A stretch of DNA of 64,000 bases from Fratercula arctica. Its lineage: Eukaryota > Chordata > Aves > Charadriiformes > Alcidae. Shown piece by piece: positions 22,086 to 35,200 of this stretch (positions are counted from its first letter, which is position 1; each line of letters opens with the position of its first letter). Position numbers and translations under genes: made by a program. A model generated the notes under the pieces. The model saw only the letters and a program-made list of their open reading frames with translations. It ran no database searches and was not told the origin of the DNA. The stretch spans positions 48,883,389 through 48,947,388 of the forward strand of contig CANTUZ010000005.1 in assembly GCA_947846985.1 (NCBI GenBank), read 5' to 3'.

Positions 22086-24759
22086 TGAAAATCACGGGAA
22101 GCAAAAGCATCACAATACTGAAACAGAGCTAATATACCATCTTCGGCTGTATCATACATTTGTTAGGGAGAGGTTATGGGGTTTTTTTTGTTTGTTTTTA
22201 ATCTTTTTCCTGTAAGAGGGAAGGAGGGAGGGTTAGAGAGTGGGGAAAGGTTCTAAGCTCCATCAGAAAACTTTCCTGATGAGTATTTTCACTCTGCTAC
22301 AAAAATTGGCCACCATAGGTGATGCAAGGTGTCCACAGGTGATGGTAATTGAGATCCCAGCCTCCACTGCTTTGTAAAAACTGTTGCTTGAATGCGATGC
22401 TATAGTCACATTGGGTGCTAACATGGTATTTTGGGGTTTTCTTTTTTCTATGGCATCAATGCAGCCCTGACCAGTAGAACTATGCCATCAATGGTGAATC
22501 AAAACCACCACTCCATAGACAGAAGTATCTGATTCTCTTCCCTTAACTTTTGCCATCAAAAGCCCCTGGATGTCAGGAACACGATGCTATCTGCAAACAA
22601 ATGGAGATGTTTTTCCCCACCTATACTTAATTTCTGGGTATGCTCTGAAAACAACTGAGAAAAAAAACTTTTTGGAGAAGAGAGGATTTTGCCATTTACC
22701 TATGGTTACGTCATCCCTAAATTAGACTGCTTTGGTGCTATGTTTAGCAGAGCCAGTCAATATGAAATGAGTTACTAAGTAGTCTCATTATTAGAAATCA
22801 TATTGAAGTTCAGTTGGTCAAAGGTACCTCAACAGTCAATGGAAAGGAACAGGCAGCTCGAACGGGCCATTTGTCACGCTGTACAAGAAGGAGGGTGGAT
22901 CACCCTCTCAAGATAATAATCTTTTCCACTTACTGAAGATAGAACCTAGACAACTACCTTAGCTTATTTTAAAATAGCTTAAATGGAAGGAGATGAATGC
23001 CATCCTTAAATAGCTAGCTCATCCTGCAGAGAATTGCACCTTTGCTCTGTAAAAATTCACGGGCTTCCCTTTCAACATGCTGCCTAACTTGTCTTCTGTT
23101 CATAAGATCAGCATAATTAGTTTTTATTTGACTAACATTTGAACACAGCCAAACCACTCAAAACCACCATTCTTTGTATTTATACAGAAGGCTCAAAGAC
23201 ACGGAGATGAGAAAGGAGAGCCTTCCATTCAATATCATTCTCCAGTTGATTCATCAATAGGTGAAATCTTTACGACACACTCTGTTGCTAGTGTTAGGTC
23301 AAGTTTATGCTTGAGTAGATCTTTTTTGCATCCCTGCTTCAGTTTTATATACTGCTTAGGCAGTACACTTAGAGAAATTACCTAAAATTCCTGACAATAC
23401 AGTTAAGAGGGAAACATGGACTATTTTAAAATTAGTCATACGGCAGACACAGCATACAGTAGCCAAGTAGCAAATGAACAGCTGTACATAGAAATTTTAC
23501 GAGAGTAAGGCAGAACACATTCCTTTAAAGTACTAAACCAAAATTCAGAAAAAAATTATATGAAGTCAGACTACTGCAGTTTTCAAGAACCATTCATAAC
23601 GTGCAAGTTCTCCAGAAATGCAAAGAGATCAAGAAGAGCAATAGCCTGCTATTTCCTTGGTGGCAATACCCATTTATAATATGGTCACGCACACAAAACT
23701 TACTGTTTCTGCCTGTTGTATGATGTCGGTATACAGTGCACCTTACCGCATTTCTTAATAAAAAATAAATAAATATTGCAGTAAGCAAGATGCAAACTGA
23801 CATGAGTATTAATGGCTAATTTTAAGTGCTCATCAGTGCCGTCTATGAGAATAATCCTTGGTGATCCAGAAAAGGTCTATTTTAATTCCATCTGTTGTCA
23901 AAGCCAAGGATGACCATCTGTGCTCCGCATATTGCTGCTTCAGGTTCTTAAGGACCAGCCTTACTCTTCACTTAAATCCCAGCATCTCCTATCATCAGTA
24001 AGACAGATGCAGTATAAGAGCTCAGCATGTGGCCATCATTTGATTTGACCATATGACACATTAGGAAACCAAGCAGTAAAGTGGATCCTCTGTACCAAGA
24101 GAAGTTTTTGCATATTATGCTTTAAAGCTAGCACGTGAAATGGAAGATTTACCAAATATATTTAAGTGACACTCAAGTATTGATCAACCAATATAAAAGT
24201 AAAGCAGATCAGTTAATGAAACTGAATGAAAGCAGCCGCTCCGTACACTGCTTTAGTTCAAGAAAAAGCCTTTGCTCTAACTTTTTTCTAGCTCAAATGG
24301 AATTTCTTCCTGCTTACTTGTACCTGTCTTACTGCTTTCCCTTCCCACACCTTTATGTGAGAAATCTCTGTAATTCATTATCCCAGTCCGTGATCCTAGT
24401 GGCGGTGTATCAGACCTTCCAGAAAGTCATCTTCCTCTCGGAATTTATATAGATACAGCTACACCTGTCTCCAGTCAACAACATCCAGCCTTCAAGTAGC
24501 CTTGGAAAGGGAAGAAAATCTGACACGCTGTTGGCTCTGTTGACAAAAATTTAACGTATTATTTGTTTTTAATAAAAAAAAAATCTACCCAACAGCAGCA
24601 CTTGCTCATACCTCTGTCAGGCTTTGTAGATGAACAAAAATTACTTGCAATAAACCAGGTAAAATTTGCATTAGAACTGCTCATCTTCAAGTATATGTAA
24701 AAATATTCAGGGATCCTTTTATGAAGTAAAAAACTACAGTACTGAAAAAAAAATTACGT

Positions 24760-24767
24760 TGACGTCA
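24760..24767. promoter_or_regulatory. perfect CRE-type octamer TGACGTCA
   Basis: An isolated CREB/ATF consensus palindrome about 340-390 bp past the TTC17 poly(A) site. No promoter-like context surrounds it. Confidence 0.3.
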
Positions 24768-25101
24768 TGGTTTCCACACTGCCATCACCGAAAGAAAGAG
24801 ACTGAAATGAAAAAGAGCAAGTTCATAAACATTGTTAGTTCTTTAAAAAGAATCACTAAGCAGTATGTTTAGCATTAATAGCTGGAGGGTAGGTTATATG
24901 AGAGACAGCTGATTTAGTTAACTTTCCCTATTTCCTTCTGCCATGGAAAAGGAGTCAGGCACAGAGGTGCAGGGAATTTTCCATGGATACGCAGAAAATC
25001 ATTGTCTAATCAGGAGTGTTAAAAGCTTTCCTGCCTCCCAGTTCTGTCTGCTCCTGAGGAAAGGCTGTAGCTCCCCAAGCCTAGACCCTTGCAAATGGCG
25101 C

Positions 25102-25157
25102 ATGACACACATATTAGAGGAGAAGCTGTGATTTGTTCATAAACAATTTGTTTTATT
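25102..25157 (-). terminator. polyadenylation signal and GU-rich downstream element of TTC17
   Basis: The minus strand reads AATAAA at 25157-25152. About 35-45 nt further on is a GU-rich element, TATGTGTGTCATG (about 25102-25115). This spacing is typical of a vertebrate poly(A) site, with cleavage expected near 25130-25142. Confidence 0.6.
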
Positions 25158-26077
25158 TCAAATATGTGCCCTTGTTGATTCAACAATGTCTGGAGAATCG
25201 TGTCCTCCACCAACCAAAGACAGAACTGATTTGGAAATCTTCCACCTGACTTATTTGCTGATGATACCTTGACACCGTCTCCCTCCTCCTCCTCGGCAGC
25301 TGAAAGTATGGCTCAGAGTGAGCATAAACTTGCACCTTTTTCCGAAATGGCTAGAAATACAGTGAACAAAGAATTAGTAAAATTAACCACTCAGGGAGGC
25401 AGAGGGCTATGAATATATAGACAATATAAAACATCTTATTGGGATTTCTACCATTTTTTTTTTTCTGCAAGTAAGATTAAAAACCACATGGACTTTAGTA
25501 TCCTGCTGTTCCCTCCTCCTCATTTCCTCCTCAGCCCCCAACAGAAATAAACAATTCCAAAAATCCTTGATGATCCTAATGTTTTTTATAAACATTTAAA
25601 ATCCTGTCCCTCTCCTTCCAAAAAAGCAGGTAATGTGGTATGGAGTGAACAAGACTGGACAAAGCATGAGTTTCACATGGATGAATTGCTGATTATCTCT
25701 TCTTACTATTTGGTATGGGCGTGTGCTTTGCATTTCCATTGACTTAGATTATAAAACATGAAGCCAGTTATTTTGGATGCTGATGCCAATCTGAGCATTA
25801 AGGAAAAACTAACAGTGCCTGGGTCCTGGTACAGGTGGTCATGGATTCATGGAAGTTTCTCTGTTTAGTATTTACACGGATGTTTTAAAATTATGGTCTG
25901 TGAAATATATTTTCCAAAAATGCTCCTATATTTGAGAAAAAAAATAAAAGAACCCTTGATCCAAATCCCGTCTTTTTAAAAGTCTTGTTAAAAATTGATT
26001 CACCAATTTATCTTAGCACACTTAAAAGCAGAATAGAGAATAACGACATTTTTAAAAAAAGAGAAAGATGCTGATCT
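25130..26077 (-). other. TTC17: TTC17 3' untranslated region (inferred)
   Basis: This is AT-rich sequence between the TAG stop and the first convincing polyadenylation signal on the minus strand. I saw no other AATAAA or ATTAAA in this orientation in the interval, so a 3' UTR of about 0.93-0.95 kb is the simplest reading. The exact cleavage position is an estimate. Confidence 0.6.
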
Positions 26078-26209
26078 CTAAGGAGACCGTCGCTCTTTTT
26101 TCAGAAGTAAATGACACTGAATGGTGCGGATTCGATTCTTTGCTGGGGCAAACTCCGGCTGAAGTTTTAGTGTTGACTCATACCATTTCATCGCCTTTTC
26201 AAACTCTTC
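26078..26209 (-). CDS. TTC17: TTC17 last coding exon (terminal TPR, stop TAG)
   Basis: 132 nt, 43 codons and a TAG stop at 26078-26080. It encodes [20 protein letters not shown], then [18 protein letters not shown] and ERRSP-stop. It completes the last TPR ([22 protein letters not shown]) and ends in a short basic tail, as in human (KKGRRSP). The acceptor is TTCTTTACAG. The 3' UTR follows toward lower coordinates. Confidence 0.97.
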   Translation of the reverse strand, partial: EEFEKAMKWYESTLKLQPEFAPAKNRIRTIQCHLLLKKERRSP

Positions 26210-29200
26210 CTGTAAAGAATGAAAGAAGATTGCAAAGAGTCAGATTCTAAAAACACTAAACACATTTTTTATGCCTTTCCTGTCATAAGTAGTTGAGTAG
26301 TATGGTATGCACAAAAGTAACTAAACCAATCCTTGTGCTTTAGGATTTTTTTCCCCTCTCCTGCAAATAACTCTGATATTTTCTTGGGCTAATGACCCAA
26401 TTCTGCACAATCCATGGAAGGGAGTCAAATCACTGCTGAGCTTTATGGACCAATGATCTCACCTTTTCCTGCTAATAGTAGACCTTAGCATTCTTGCTGT
26501 AAAAGTAACTTTTAAAAACAGATTTCAGTCAGAATTTACATAGAACAAAGCTTTAAAATCTTGGACAATGCAAAACCGTCAACTTTGCTGAAAAGCTAAC
26601 ATTTTTAGAAACGACTTTAAACTATTTTTAAAAGATTACTCAAAATAAAGAAAGTCAAAACAGAACAACCCCAAAACTTAAAGAGCATACAGTAGGTTAA
26701 ACAGTTTCAGTTGATAAGCTGGACTCCAGAATGATAGGAAGAAGCACTCATGCTGAAATAACATTTATTTTTATATAGCTGAAATCTAATTACCTGTGCC
26801 ATCCCGCTTTTTTATTAACTAGGAAAGCAGGCCAACATCCAATAGTGTATTAGAAGAAAAAGAGGGGAAAAGACCCAAAACATTCTGGGTTTTTCAGTCA
26901 CTTTCACCACTGTTTTTGTTCTCTTAAGTTCCTTTTCTCAGTAACTTTGTTTGTACAGTAGAGATAATATTAATTTCTAGCCATATTATAAACACTAACT
27001 AGATCAATGTGGGTTGTAAAGTCTTGATTTTTTAAAAAAAGTGTATTTTAATAGTTTCAGCAGGAATTATAGACAAATCCCATATTAGTTTGTAGGAGCA
27101 CTGAGAAACAGCAATGAAAACAAGAATCAGATTTTTCCATTTTTAGATGTAATAATTTACATTTGCTGTGATATGATATTATTTTGATGTTCCTTTAGAT
27201 TCCCACATCAATAGTTTCTATAGTATCCATCCAAAGTTCTCAGTCCTTAACACGGCCAACTGTTTCCCTTTTGTAAGGCAACTTAATGAGAAGTTTTGCA
27301 AATAAAGGAATGTTGGACTCTATAATGCTACACTATTAATTAGTATGACATCTTTTCTTTTCAGTGGTGTCCAGCGACAGGACAAGAGGTAATGGGCACA
27401 AAATTGAACATAGGATGTTCCATCTCAACATGAGGAGGAACTTCTTTACTGTGAGGGTGGCAGAGCACTGGAACAGGCTGTCTGGAGAGGCTGTGGAGTC
27501 TCCATCTCTGGAGACATTCAAAACCCGCCTGGGTGCGTTCCTGTGCAACCTGCTCTAGGTGACCCTGCTCTGGCAGGGGGGCTGGACTAGATGATCTCCA
27601 GACGTCCCTCCCTCTGTTGGTCAGAGTCAGCTCTCAAATACAGCAGGGTTAAATATGATGTAAAGAAACTAAATTGTCTTTATGTTAGTATAATTCGATC
27701 CAGAAGATGAATTTTGTCCTGTTGCTACATAGTCACTTCTTATAATGAATATGGGGCTTCATTGACAAATCTCTCAGATCCAGGGAGAATGAAGTTATCC
27801 TTAGGCACCGTGCTAACTTTAAAAAGACATTGGCAACTCAGGCATCAAACTTCTACTTCATTTCTTTCAAACAACTGTCATCAGTAGTACCTCAATAGAA
27901 CAAAGTCACGCCTTTCTTCAGTTTGTTTCCATTGTGTGTTTGACAGCACTGTGCATTTCAGCTCTTCTCAACCCTGATAGTCGTAATACATGATTATCTG
28001 CTCAACTTGCCCTGTGATCCCCTCAACCACCGGAGCAAAACATTAAGGACAAATCTATGACAAGTGATGAAAACTCACAGGGATACATAGTAACGTGTAA
28101 TTGAAAATACTTTTGACACAGACATATATATATGTATATCAACTATGTCTCAGTTTAATGGTGCCTCTTTTACACTTCAAATATGCTGGCCCTGTTAAAG
28201 ATAAGGGTGAAACACACAAGAACCAATCCAGCATTAATAAGATAAAAGGAATGAACATTTTGTGTTCCGAGTAAGCACTAAAAGCTAAATTGCACATTAC
28301 AATATAAAGACAGTATGAAGAAATTTGAGTTTAATCTGTAAATTATTTGGGGTGTTGATAATCCAGATGCTGAAATAAAACTTCCCTTGTGTTTGTTCAC
28401 CACAACTGTGAACGGAGTTTTATTTATTACGCTAAGCTCAGCTTTTCAGGATAGAGACCCAATTTATCATTAATTTTCCAATATTATAAAAATATCCTGT
28501 GTTTAGATGGGCAGCCAACCCAAATTACCAATCATTTGCTACTGTCTTAGCAAAACTTTACAGAAAGCATTCTGAAGCCAGCTTATAAAAATGTTGGCCT
28601 TCAAGTACTAAATGAGTAATAAGAGTAAAATAAGCAATAAGAGTTTTGGCATTCAAAAAAAAATATTCTTTCTTGTTTATCCTACCCCAATTTCTTGAAT
28701 GCTGCTCCTTTCACATATATACCTACACACACACAGTATACCAAAGGCAGACATAACTGGGTGACAGCACACTCACCATTGCTACATAGACATTTGCCAG
28801 CGTGAAATGATTAACCACAAAGTGTGGCGCTATTTCCACTGCCATGGTAGCCACAATGATGGCATCATTCCAGAGTTTTGCATTGTGGAAGATGTTTGCT
28901 AGGCTTATTAGTGGTACATCCTGGAAGAGAAGAGGAAGCGATAAACAGTGAGGTTCTTTCCATTGAAACTGTCTCAGAATTAGCAAGAAAAACAGAAGAC
29001 TCCACCACTTGGCCACTCTCACTTGCTTACTACCCACCTCATTATCTGGTGACTTTGAAAGTGATTAGCCAGACCTATTTTACTATAAAAGGGCATTTGG
29101 ACCTGAGTTAAAAACAAAAAACCTCACATACACACATCTGCTCACAACAGTGACAAACATTACTGTTGCACAAACAACTCAAAAATTAACTCACTTAAGC

Positions 29201-32200
29201 ATCCTAGAATGCACATTTATTTTTCAGATGCTGTTACACTAGTTTTCTCCTGAAAGATAAGATGCATTCTCAGAGACTGAAGAGAATCTGTTTTGTTTGA
29301 TCATCCTCCTTCAGCTTTTGCATAAAAGGGGAAGAAATATGAACAAAAGGGGACTGCAAGGAAGTGAAAAAAGGGTCTAACCATTAGTGCAACTGATGCA
29401 CTGTTTTTTATCCTGCCTCTGCCAAAGAATTCCTATATGACACTGGATAACAGCTATACATAAAATTTTCTCAGCTGGTCACTGATGACATGTTTTTATT
29501 TTCTGGATTTCCAGACTGTGACCTTGTCTGACTGACAAAACTGTTGAGCCCTGACAGCCGTAACAGACTCTCTGGGAGCTGGGCTTCACACCTTCAAAGG
29601 ACAAAATACTGCTTAGTAACAAGTCTTTGGTGCCTTCAACAGGACAATAAAAAATTCTGGATGTATTTGATCCCTGCCTCCTTGACCTCCACAAGGCAAG
29701 GAGTACCTTTGGTGGATAAGTCATTCATGTTTGCAAAGAAGATATTATGGAAGTCAGAATCACAAAAGAAGTCCACAGGAAAATTAATTACCTTTTATTT
29801 GCAAGAGACAAGGCAAGAGAAAGTAGACAGAGTGCATAAAACCAAAGAGGAGGATAAAACAAAATACTAAATAGCTGTTAATTCAGTGTTAACTCTCACT
29901 GAGTTCAAGTCGCAGCTGTATCTTTACAAACAAGACCCACAGTTTTCTCTGGAGGCAGCTTCAGAACAGAGGACAAAAACAAGGCACAAATTCAGAGAGT
30001 CAGCCAGTCGCAAACAACATTTTATCACATTTCCAGAAAACAGCACTATTACACCATAATCTTGCCAAATTGTAGTTTCCAATCCATACTCTGACCCTTA
30101 CAAGTCACACAGCTAAAGGCTCCATTTCTGAGGAATCATTCCCAGTTACATAGAAAGATAGAAAAATAAGCAAGAGCTTGTTGCGTTAGATCTTGGTTCC
30201 AACCTTGTTTTAAAAGGACAAGTGCAAAAAACCAGAATTATAGGGGACATAGATACATAGGATGTGCATTTCTGGGCTGAGGCATTTCTACTGTTAATGG
30301 CTAGATCCTCCTAATAATATCCTCAGAGTGTAAACTACTATGTCTCTCGATTTTCAGAGAAGAATTTAAGACAAAGATTTAAAAAGGAGCATACACTGTG
30401 CAGTGCTGCACAATATGTTGCTCAGGACCCAAAGTGAAATCTGCAATGTTGAGTGAGCAGCCTATATCACATTTATCAGTTTGCAAGGGGGATCTTGGTG
30501 TGTGAGAATAGACATTATAATGCTCAGTATACCACGTGGGAAGGTGAAGGGTACAAGACACTTTAGTCTGAACTGAAACACTGAAGAATTTGTCTGAAGT
30601 ACTGCCTTTTTTGGAGTAAAGCACAGAACTGCTGCACAAAGCCAGGCACTAGTGCCCAGCTGAGACTGACAGCCCAAACACGTAAGATGTAAGCATTCAT
30701 GTTATTCCTTTAGATATTGCTTCCTTCCCTCTTTAAAAGCACAGTCAGAAAATATATTCCCCACATCTTAGGTTAGAAGACTTGTCCAGACAAAGGCTGA
30801 TGAAGATTCAAAGTCCTACATAACAGGAAGAAGCTCAAGCCCACACTGCCCAGAAAGGTATCAAACCCACTGAACTGCAGGAAATGCCACTGAACCCCTT
30901 TTGCAGTTGTCTTTTTTTAATATTTTTCTTTTTTAAGAAAGAGAGACAGTCCACACTAAATACGTGGTGGAAGTCTTGAGGTGTCACCACAACTGGCTAA
31001 TATCTAGTACATTACAGACACTTGATACACACAGTGTTGGCCTTAACAATAGTCTGTGAAAGCTCTATTGTGACAAGCAAAACATTATTTCATCTGAGTA
31101 GTGGGCACGTGTACATACCTTCATGTGATGGGGTGCATAGTGCAATGCTTGCCGTAAGCAATCAATTGCCTTCTTTCCTTGGCCTTTCACCCTCCAGTAA
31201 AGAGCTGCCATGCTAGAGAGGACCCATGAAGTCTGATTCTGGCAAAAGAAGAACACAAAAACCAGTCATGTAAACACCTGTAGTGAACAGTCTTCCTGTC
31301 TTTCACTCTTCCAATTTATTTGACATATTGAGGTACAGGGTGTTACCAGTTAAAAATAGCATTAAACTATTTCAAAGCAGCAAAAAGTTTCTTATCTAAC
31401 AACACATAAGCAACAGCCAGGTAAGTGAGACTGCCAAATGAAACACAAATTCCAAATGCAACATCATTTTCTTAAGAAAGGAATAGCAGCTAAATAGCTT
31501 TAAAAAGCAACAACAGTTTCAGCAGCCACAACAGCTTCTAACCAGGTGTCTGATGCTGAGCATCTAGATGTGTATAAACATTACCCAACACAAAGCAAAA
31601 AATTTAGCTAAGTTAGTTGATTGGACTCGTAGGCTCTCTGTAGTCACTGGAAAGAGAAAGGATGCTCTGGGATGCAGCTCAGAGTAGAAGCCTGACAAGC
31701 CTAGCTGATTAAGCTTGGTGCCTCTAGCTGGCTGACTCCCACATCACGTGTTAGAAAGGAAAATACTATGTGCTTGAATTCTGTGGACTCAGATACAGTA
31801 AATGAATGTTTATGCTCACATATGCAATTACATAAGTAGCCATCTTGATTTGTTTGATTAGCTCTTGTGAATACTGAATGAGCCTGGAGACAGAAGAACT
31901 GCATTTTATCTTCAACACAGCTAGCCTTACTGAGAATTCTCTTTCCAGTCTCAGCACTAAATTTGCAGCTTATTCGGATAAAGCCTGCTGTCTGCAGGGG
32001 TAACTGTAGCATGTAAGAGAACAAGTTAGTATACATCCAAAGTGAAAAGAAACTAAGTCTTGTAACACGAGCACAAGAGTAACATCTTTACTTTCTGGGA
32101 GTGACAAGCTATACTGGTTTCAGTTTCAAAGCATATTAAGTTCCTCAGATGGCTTTTGGTACAATAGGCTAGGGGCACCCTCTTTTTTATAGTAGTCTGG

Positions 32201-35200
32201 GATATCCTCCCCACTAGCTGTAAACCTATAACAATAATGCCTGCATCCTTATGCACCCTGTAGATCCTGGTAAAACTATGTCCCTAATCATCCTCTCCTA
32301 AGGGCCTCAGCTGAGGTCCTAAACAGCCTTAACCTAGCTAGGACACTTGGCTTTCTCTGGAGAGAATGGGAAGTGTGGCCTTGCACATGGTGCCATACAT
32401 ACCTCTGCCTGAGCTCATCGGACACTTCAGCCCAACACTGCATAAGGTAAAAGGAAGCAGGCAGGGAAGAGAGGAAGCCCCAGCCTGTCAGCTGTCTGAC
32501 CGCTGCATGCCAGGACCGTAACTGGAGAGCTGAGCCATGGCATAACTCAACTTTCCATAAGCTCCAAGACAATGTAGCACAAAAAGAAAGCGGAGGGCTG
32601 AGAACCGTTGAAATAGTTTAATATATATCAACAACCAGCAATACTGCTCACTACAAGGCTGGAAACATTGGGAAATTTGACGAGCTTAAGTTTTAGTAAA
32701 GAGATATGCAAGACACTTGACAGCGTTAAGCACAAGATATAGCTCAACAAAATACCTGTGAGGGCATTACAGACGCCGAATAGACACAAATCCCTAGTCC
32801 ACTTATTAATACATTCCTTGACTGTGATTTCAGACAAACGGTTCAAGACCGGATTGACCACTACGTCAGTCACGAGCGGTAAGCCCAGACTTCTCATTTT
32901 TCTCATTTGCACATACCTTTTCCAAAGCTTTGGCTATTCGAGTACCAACTTGTTCTAATGACTGTGGTGAGTACTGGTCTTTGCCAAGATTCTGTAGCAC
33001 CTGCGGAAGAGGAAGAACAAGTGCTTAGATGCTGGAACCTTATAAGAGTTGTCCCTCACTTGTTGGTTGCTTTTGTCGCCAGCCTTTTACAAATGCTGTA
33101 ACCTATTCCAACCTAAACATCACTGCCTATCTTGAGTTAATACTGTCTTTATCATCACACAGTGCTATAACTCCATGGCACTGAATACTAAGAATGCTAG
33201 AAATTTATGTATGCTCAGTTGGACTTTTCTTCCACTAATTCATCCATCAAGAGCTATAAATACAAACACACTAACGGTGTTTTAGGATTTCCCTCGTCCA
33301 GATTGTAGATGGCTAGGAAAACATTCTGGTAAAATACTGCTTTCAGCTTGCATCGTTCTTACAGTTTTATGCTGGCATTCACTTGCTGAAGGTCACTTCT
33401 GGAGATGGGCACCGAGCTAAATGCGCCTTGAATCTGGCCATTTTTGCGTGACAGCCTTCAACTCTGGCATACCTCTTTCAGTTGACTTTCTCCAGTGTAA
33501 TGCAAGCTGGCCCGGCTAGAGACACCTTGCAGATGGTCCAAAGTATGCATGCTGGCTGGTAGGTTTGAGTTACAAAGGGGCTCCATGGCTGGTTCTTGCA
33601 GCTGCGTGGCAAAATCAATGTGTTCTGTAATGCTACAAAGGTCATAGAACAAGTCGAATCAGTCAGGAGAAGAAAACAGAAGAGTCATTACAAAGTTCTC
33701 AAGTGAATGTAAACTGCCCAGGACCTGGCAGAACCTCATTTGAGCAGCTCAAGAAGCAAAAGAAACCAGATCTTCCATCTGTACTTGCACTTTTCTTTGC
33801 AAGTCTACAGATGAAACACCATATAATGTTTTCAAACTTCTTTGAAATCCTGGCAGTTCTTTCTTACTTTAAAGAATACTAAAATCCTCAGTTTATGCAT
33901 ACTGAGGGCTACGTAACTGCCTTGCTTTGTGTAACTTACTTAAGGTTCATATAACAAGATACTTACTCAATGTTTTTAGCAGAAACAGCAAGCCATGTGC
34001 TGGCTACAGTTGTAAGCTCTACCCTACGGAGTTTCAGGCATTCGTCAGGACTTGGCCAGCCAAGGCTACGATAGTCACGCCTTTTCCCTTGAGAAAGGAG
34101 AAAAAAAATATAGAAGAAGCTATCTGGAAGCAGAAAGACATTCTAGTTCAGCACAATGATTTACAAAATACCTTATACCAGCAGCTACATTCCCTATGTT
34201 GCAGAAGTCATGGTCCTGCAGCCATATTTCTTTAAGAACATTCCTGACCCTAAACGGACTGAATGGAACTTGTGGGGTCCAAAGACAGAACTGGATCCTA
34301 TGCAGGACAGATTAGGAGGTGGAGTTTTAAAACCTGTTCCATTACACTTTTTCAATAGCTACAGATTAAGAACAATCACCACTCTTGTTTACAGGTAATG
34401 TCTCTACTTAAATGTCCTTAAAGAAAGTTCGTAAGTGACTCATCATTTATGTTCTACAGCTACAGTAAAAACTCATAAAAGTTGATTGCTCCATCTTCTG
34501 ACAATCCAGGGTGAAAAATACTGCTGTTTCTTTTCAATGAATATTAAGACATACAGTGGCTTTTATCGCATTCTTACACTCAAGAAGAGAACATTTCTGA
34601 AACTATTAAGTAATTATACTTCAGCCCTCCCATTTTGCAGAAAAGTTAGTAGAGGCAGGGAAAGGTTAAATAACTTGCCTTATGTTAACAAATAGATCAC
34701 TGCGAGAAACAAGAACCTGATCTTCATGTTTGAACCAAAGGCTAACTGAAATCTTTCCCTTACATTTGATGGATACTGCACCAAGTCCTAGGAATCCAGC
34801 TTGTGTTAACAAGTTTACACTGTTAACTTGTGTTCTGATATGAGAGGAAAATATTTCCTCTCATATCAGAAACATCCAAACTGTTTGGAACATAAGAAAA
34901 ATTCATTGTAACTGTAAATTTACATAGTGGGAAGCCAAGTTTAACAACGTGCCAGTCTACTGCAACAGCTACATAGGCAGCATTTCAGTATTTATTTTTA
35001 GTTGCCTGAAATTTTGCCCACTTGGATGTAAATCCTATTTCCCATCCAAGGTATAGTAAACTGCTTCACCATAGTTTTGCAAAATAACGATGAAGTCTGT
35101 AATGTCTTTTGTAAAGTATTCTGATCAAAGGAAAATTAACTTCGAGAAACACTGGGAAACTTCAGAGGGGACTGATCAGTTCTCATCACCACCACTGTGA

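Larger units (their letters stand above)
16231..25101. other. intergenic between CpG island and TTC17 3' end
   Basis: Holds homopolymers (A24, C22), L3/SINE-like relics (19480, 20690, 21940) and a CRE octamer (24760). Composition drifts from GC-rich to AT-rich toward TTC17. No coding gene or RNA gene recognised. Confidence 0.6.

Noticed and set aside
1..25000. miR-129-2 hairpin
   Set aside because: Neither mature-arm sequence nor its complement was seen by eye anywhere in the intergenic region.
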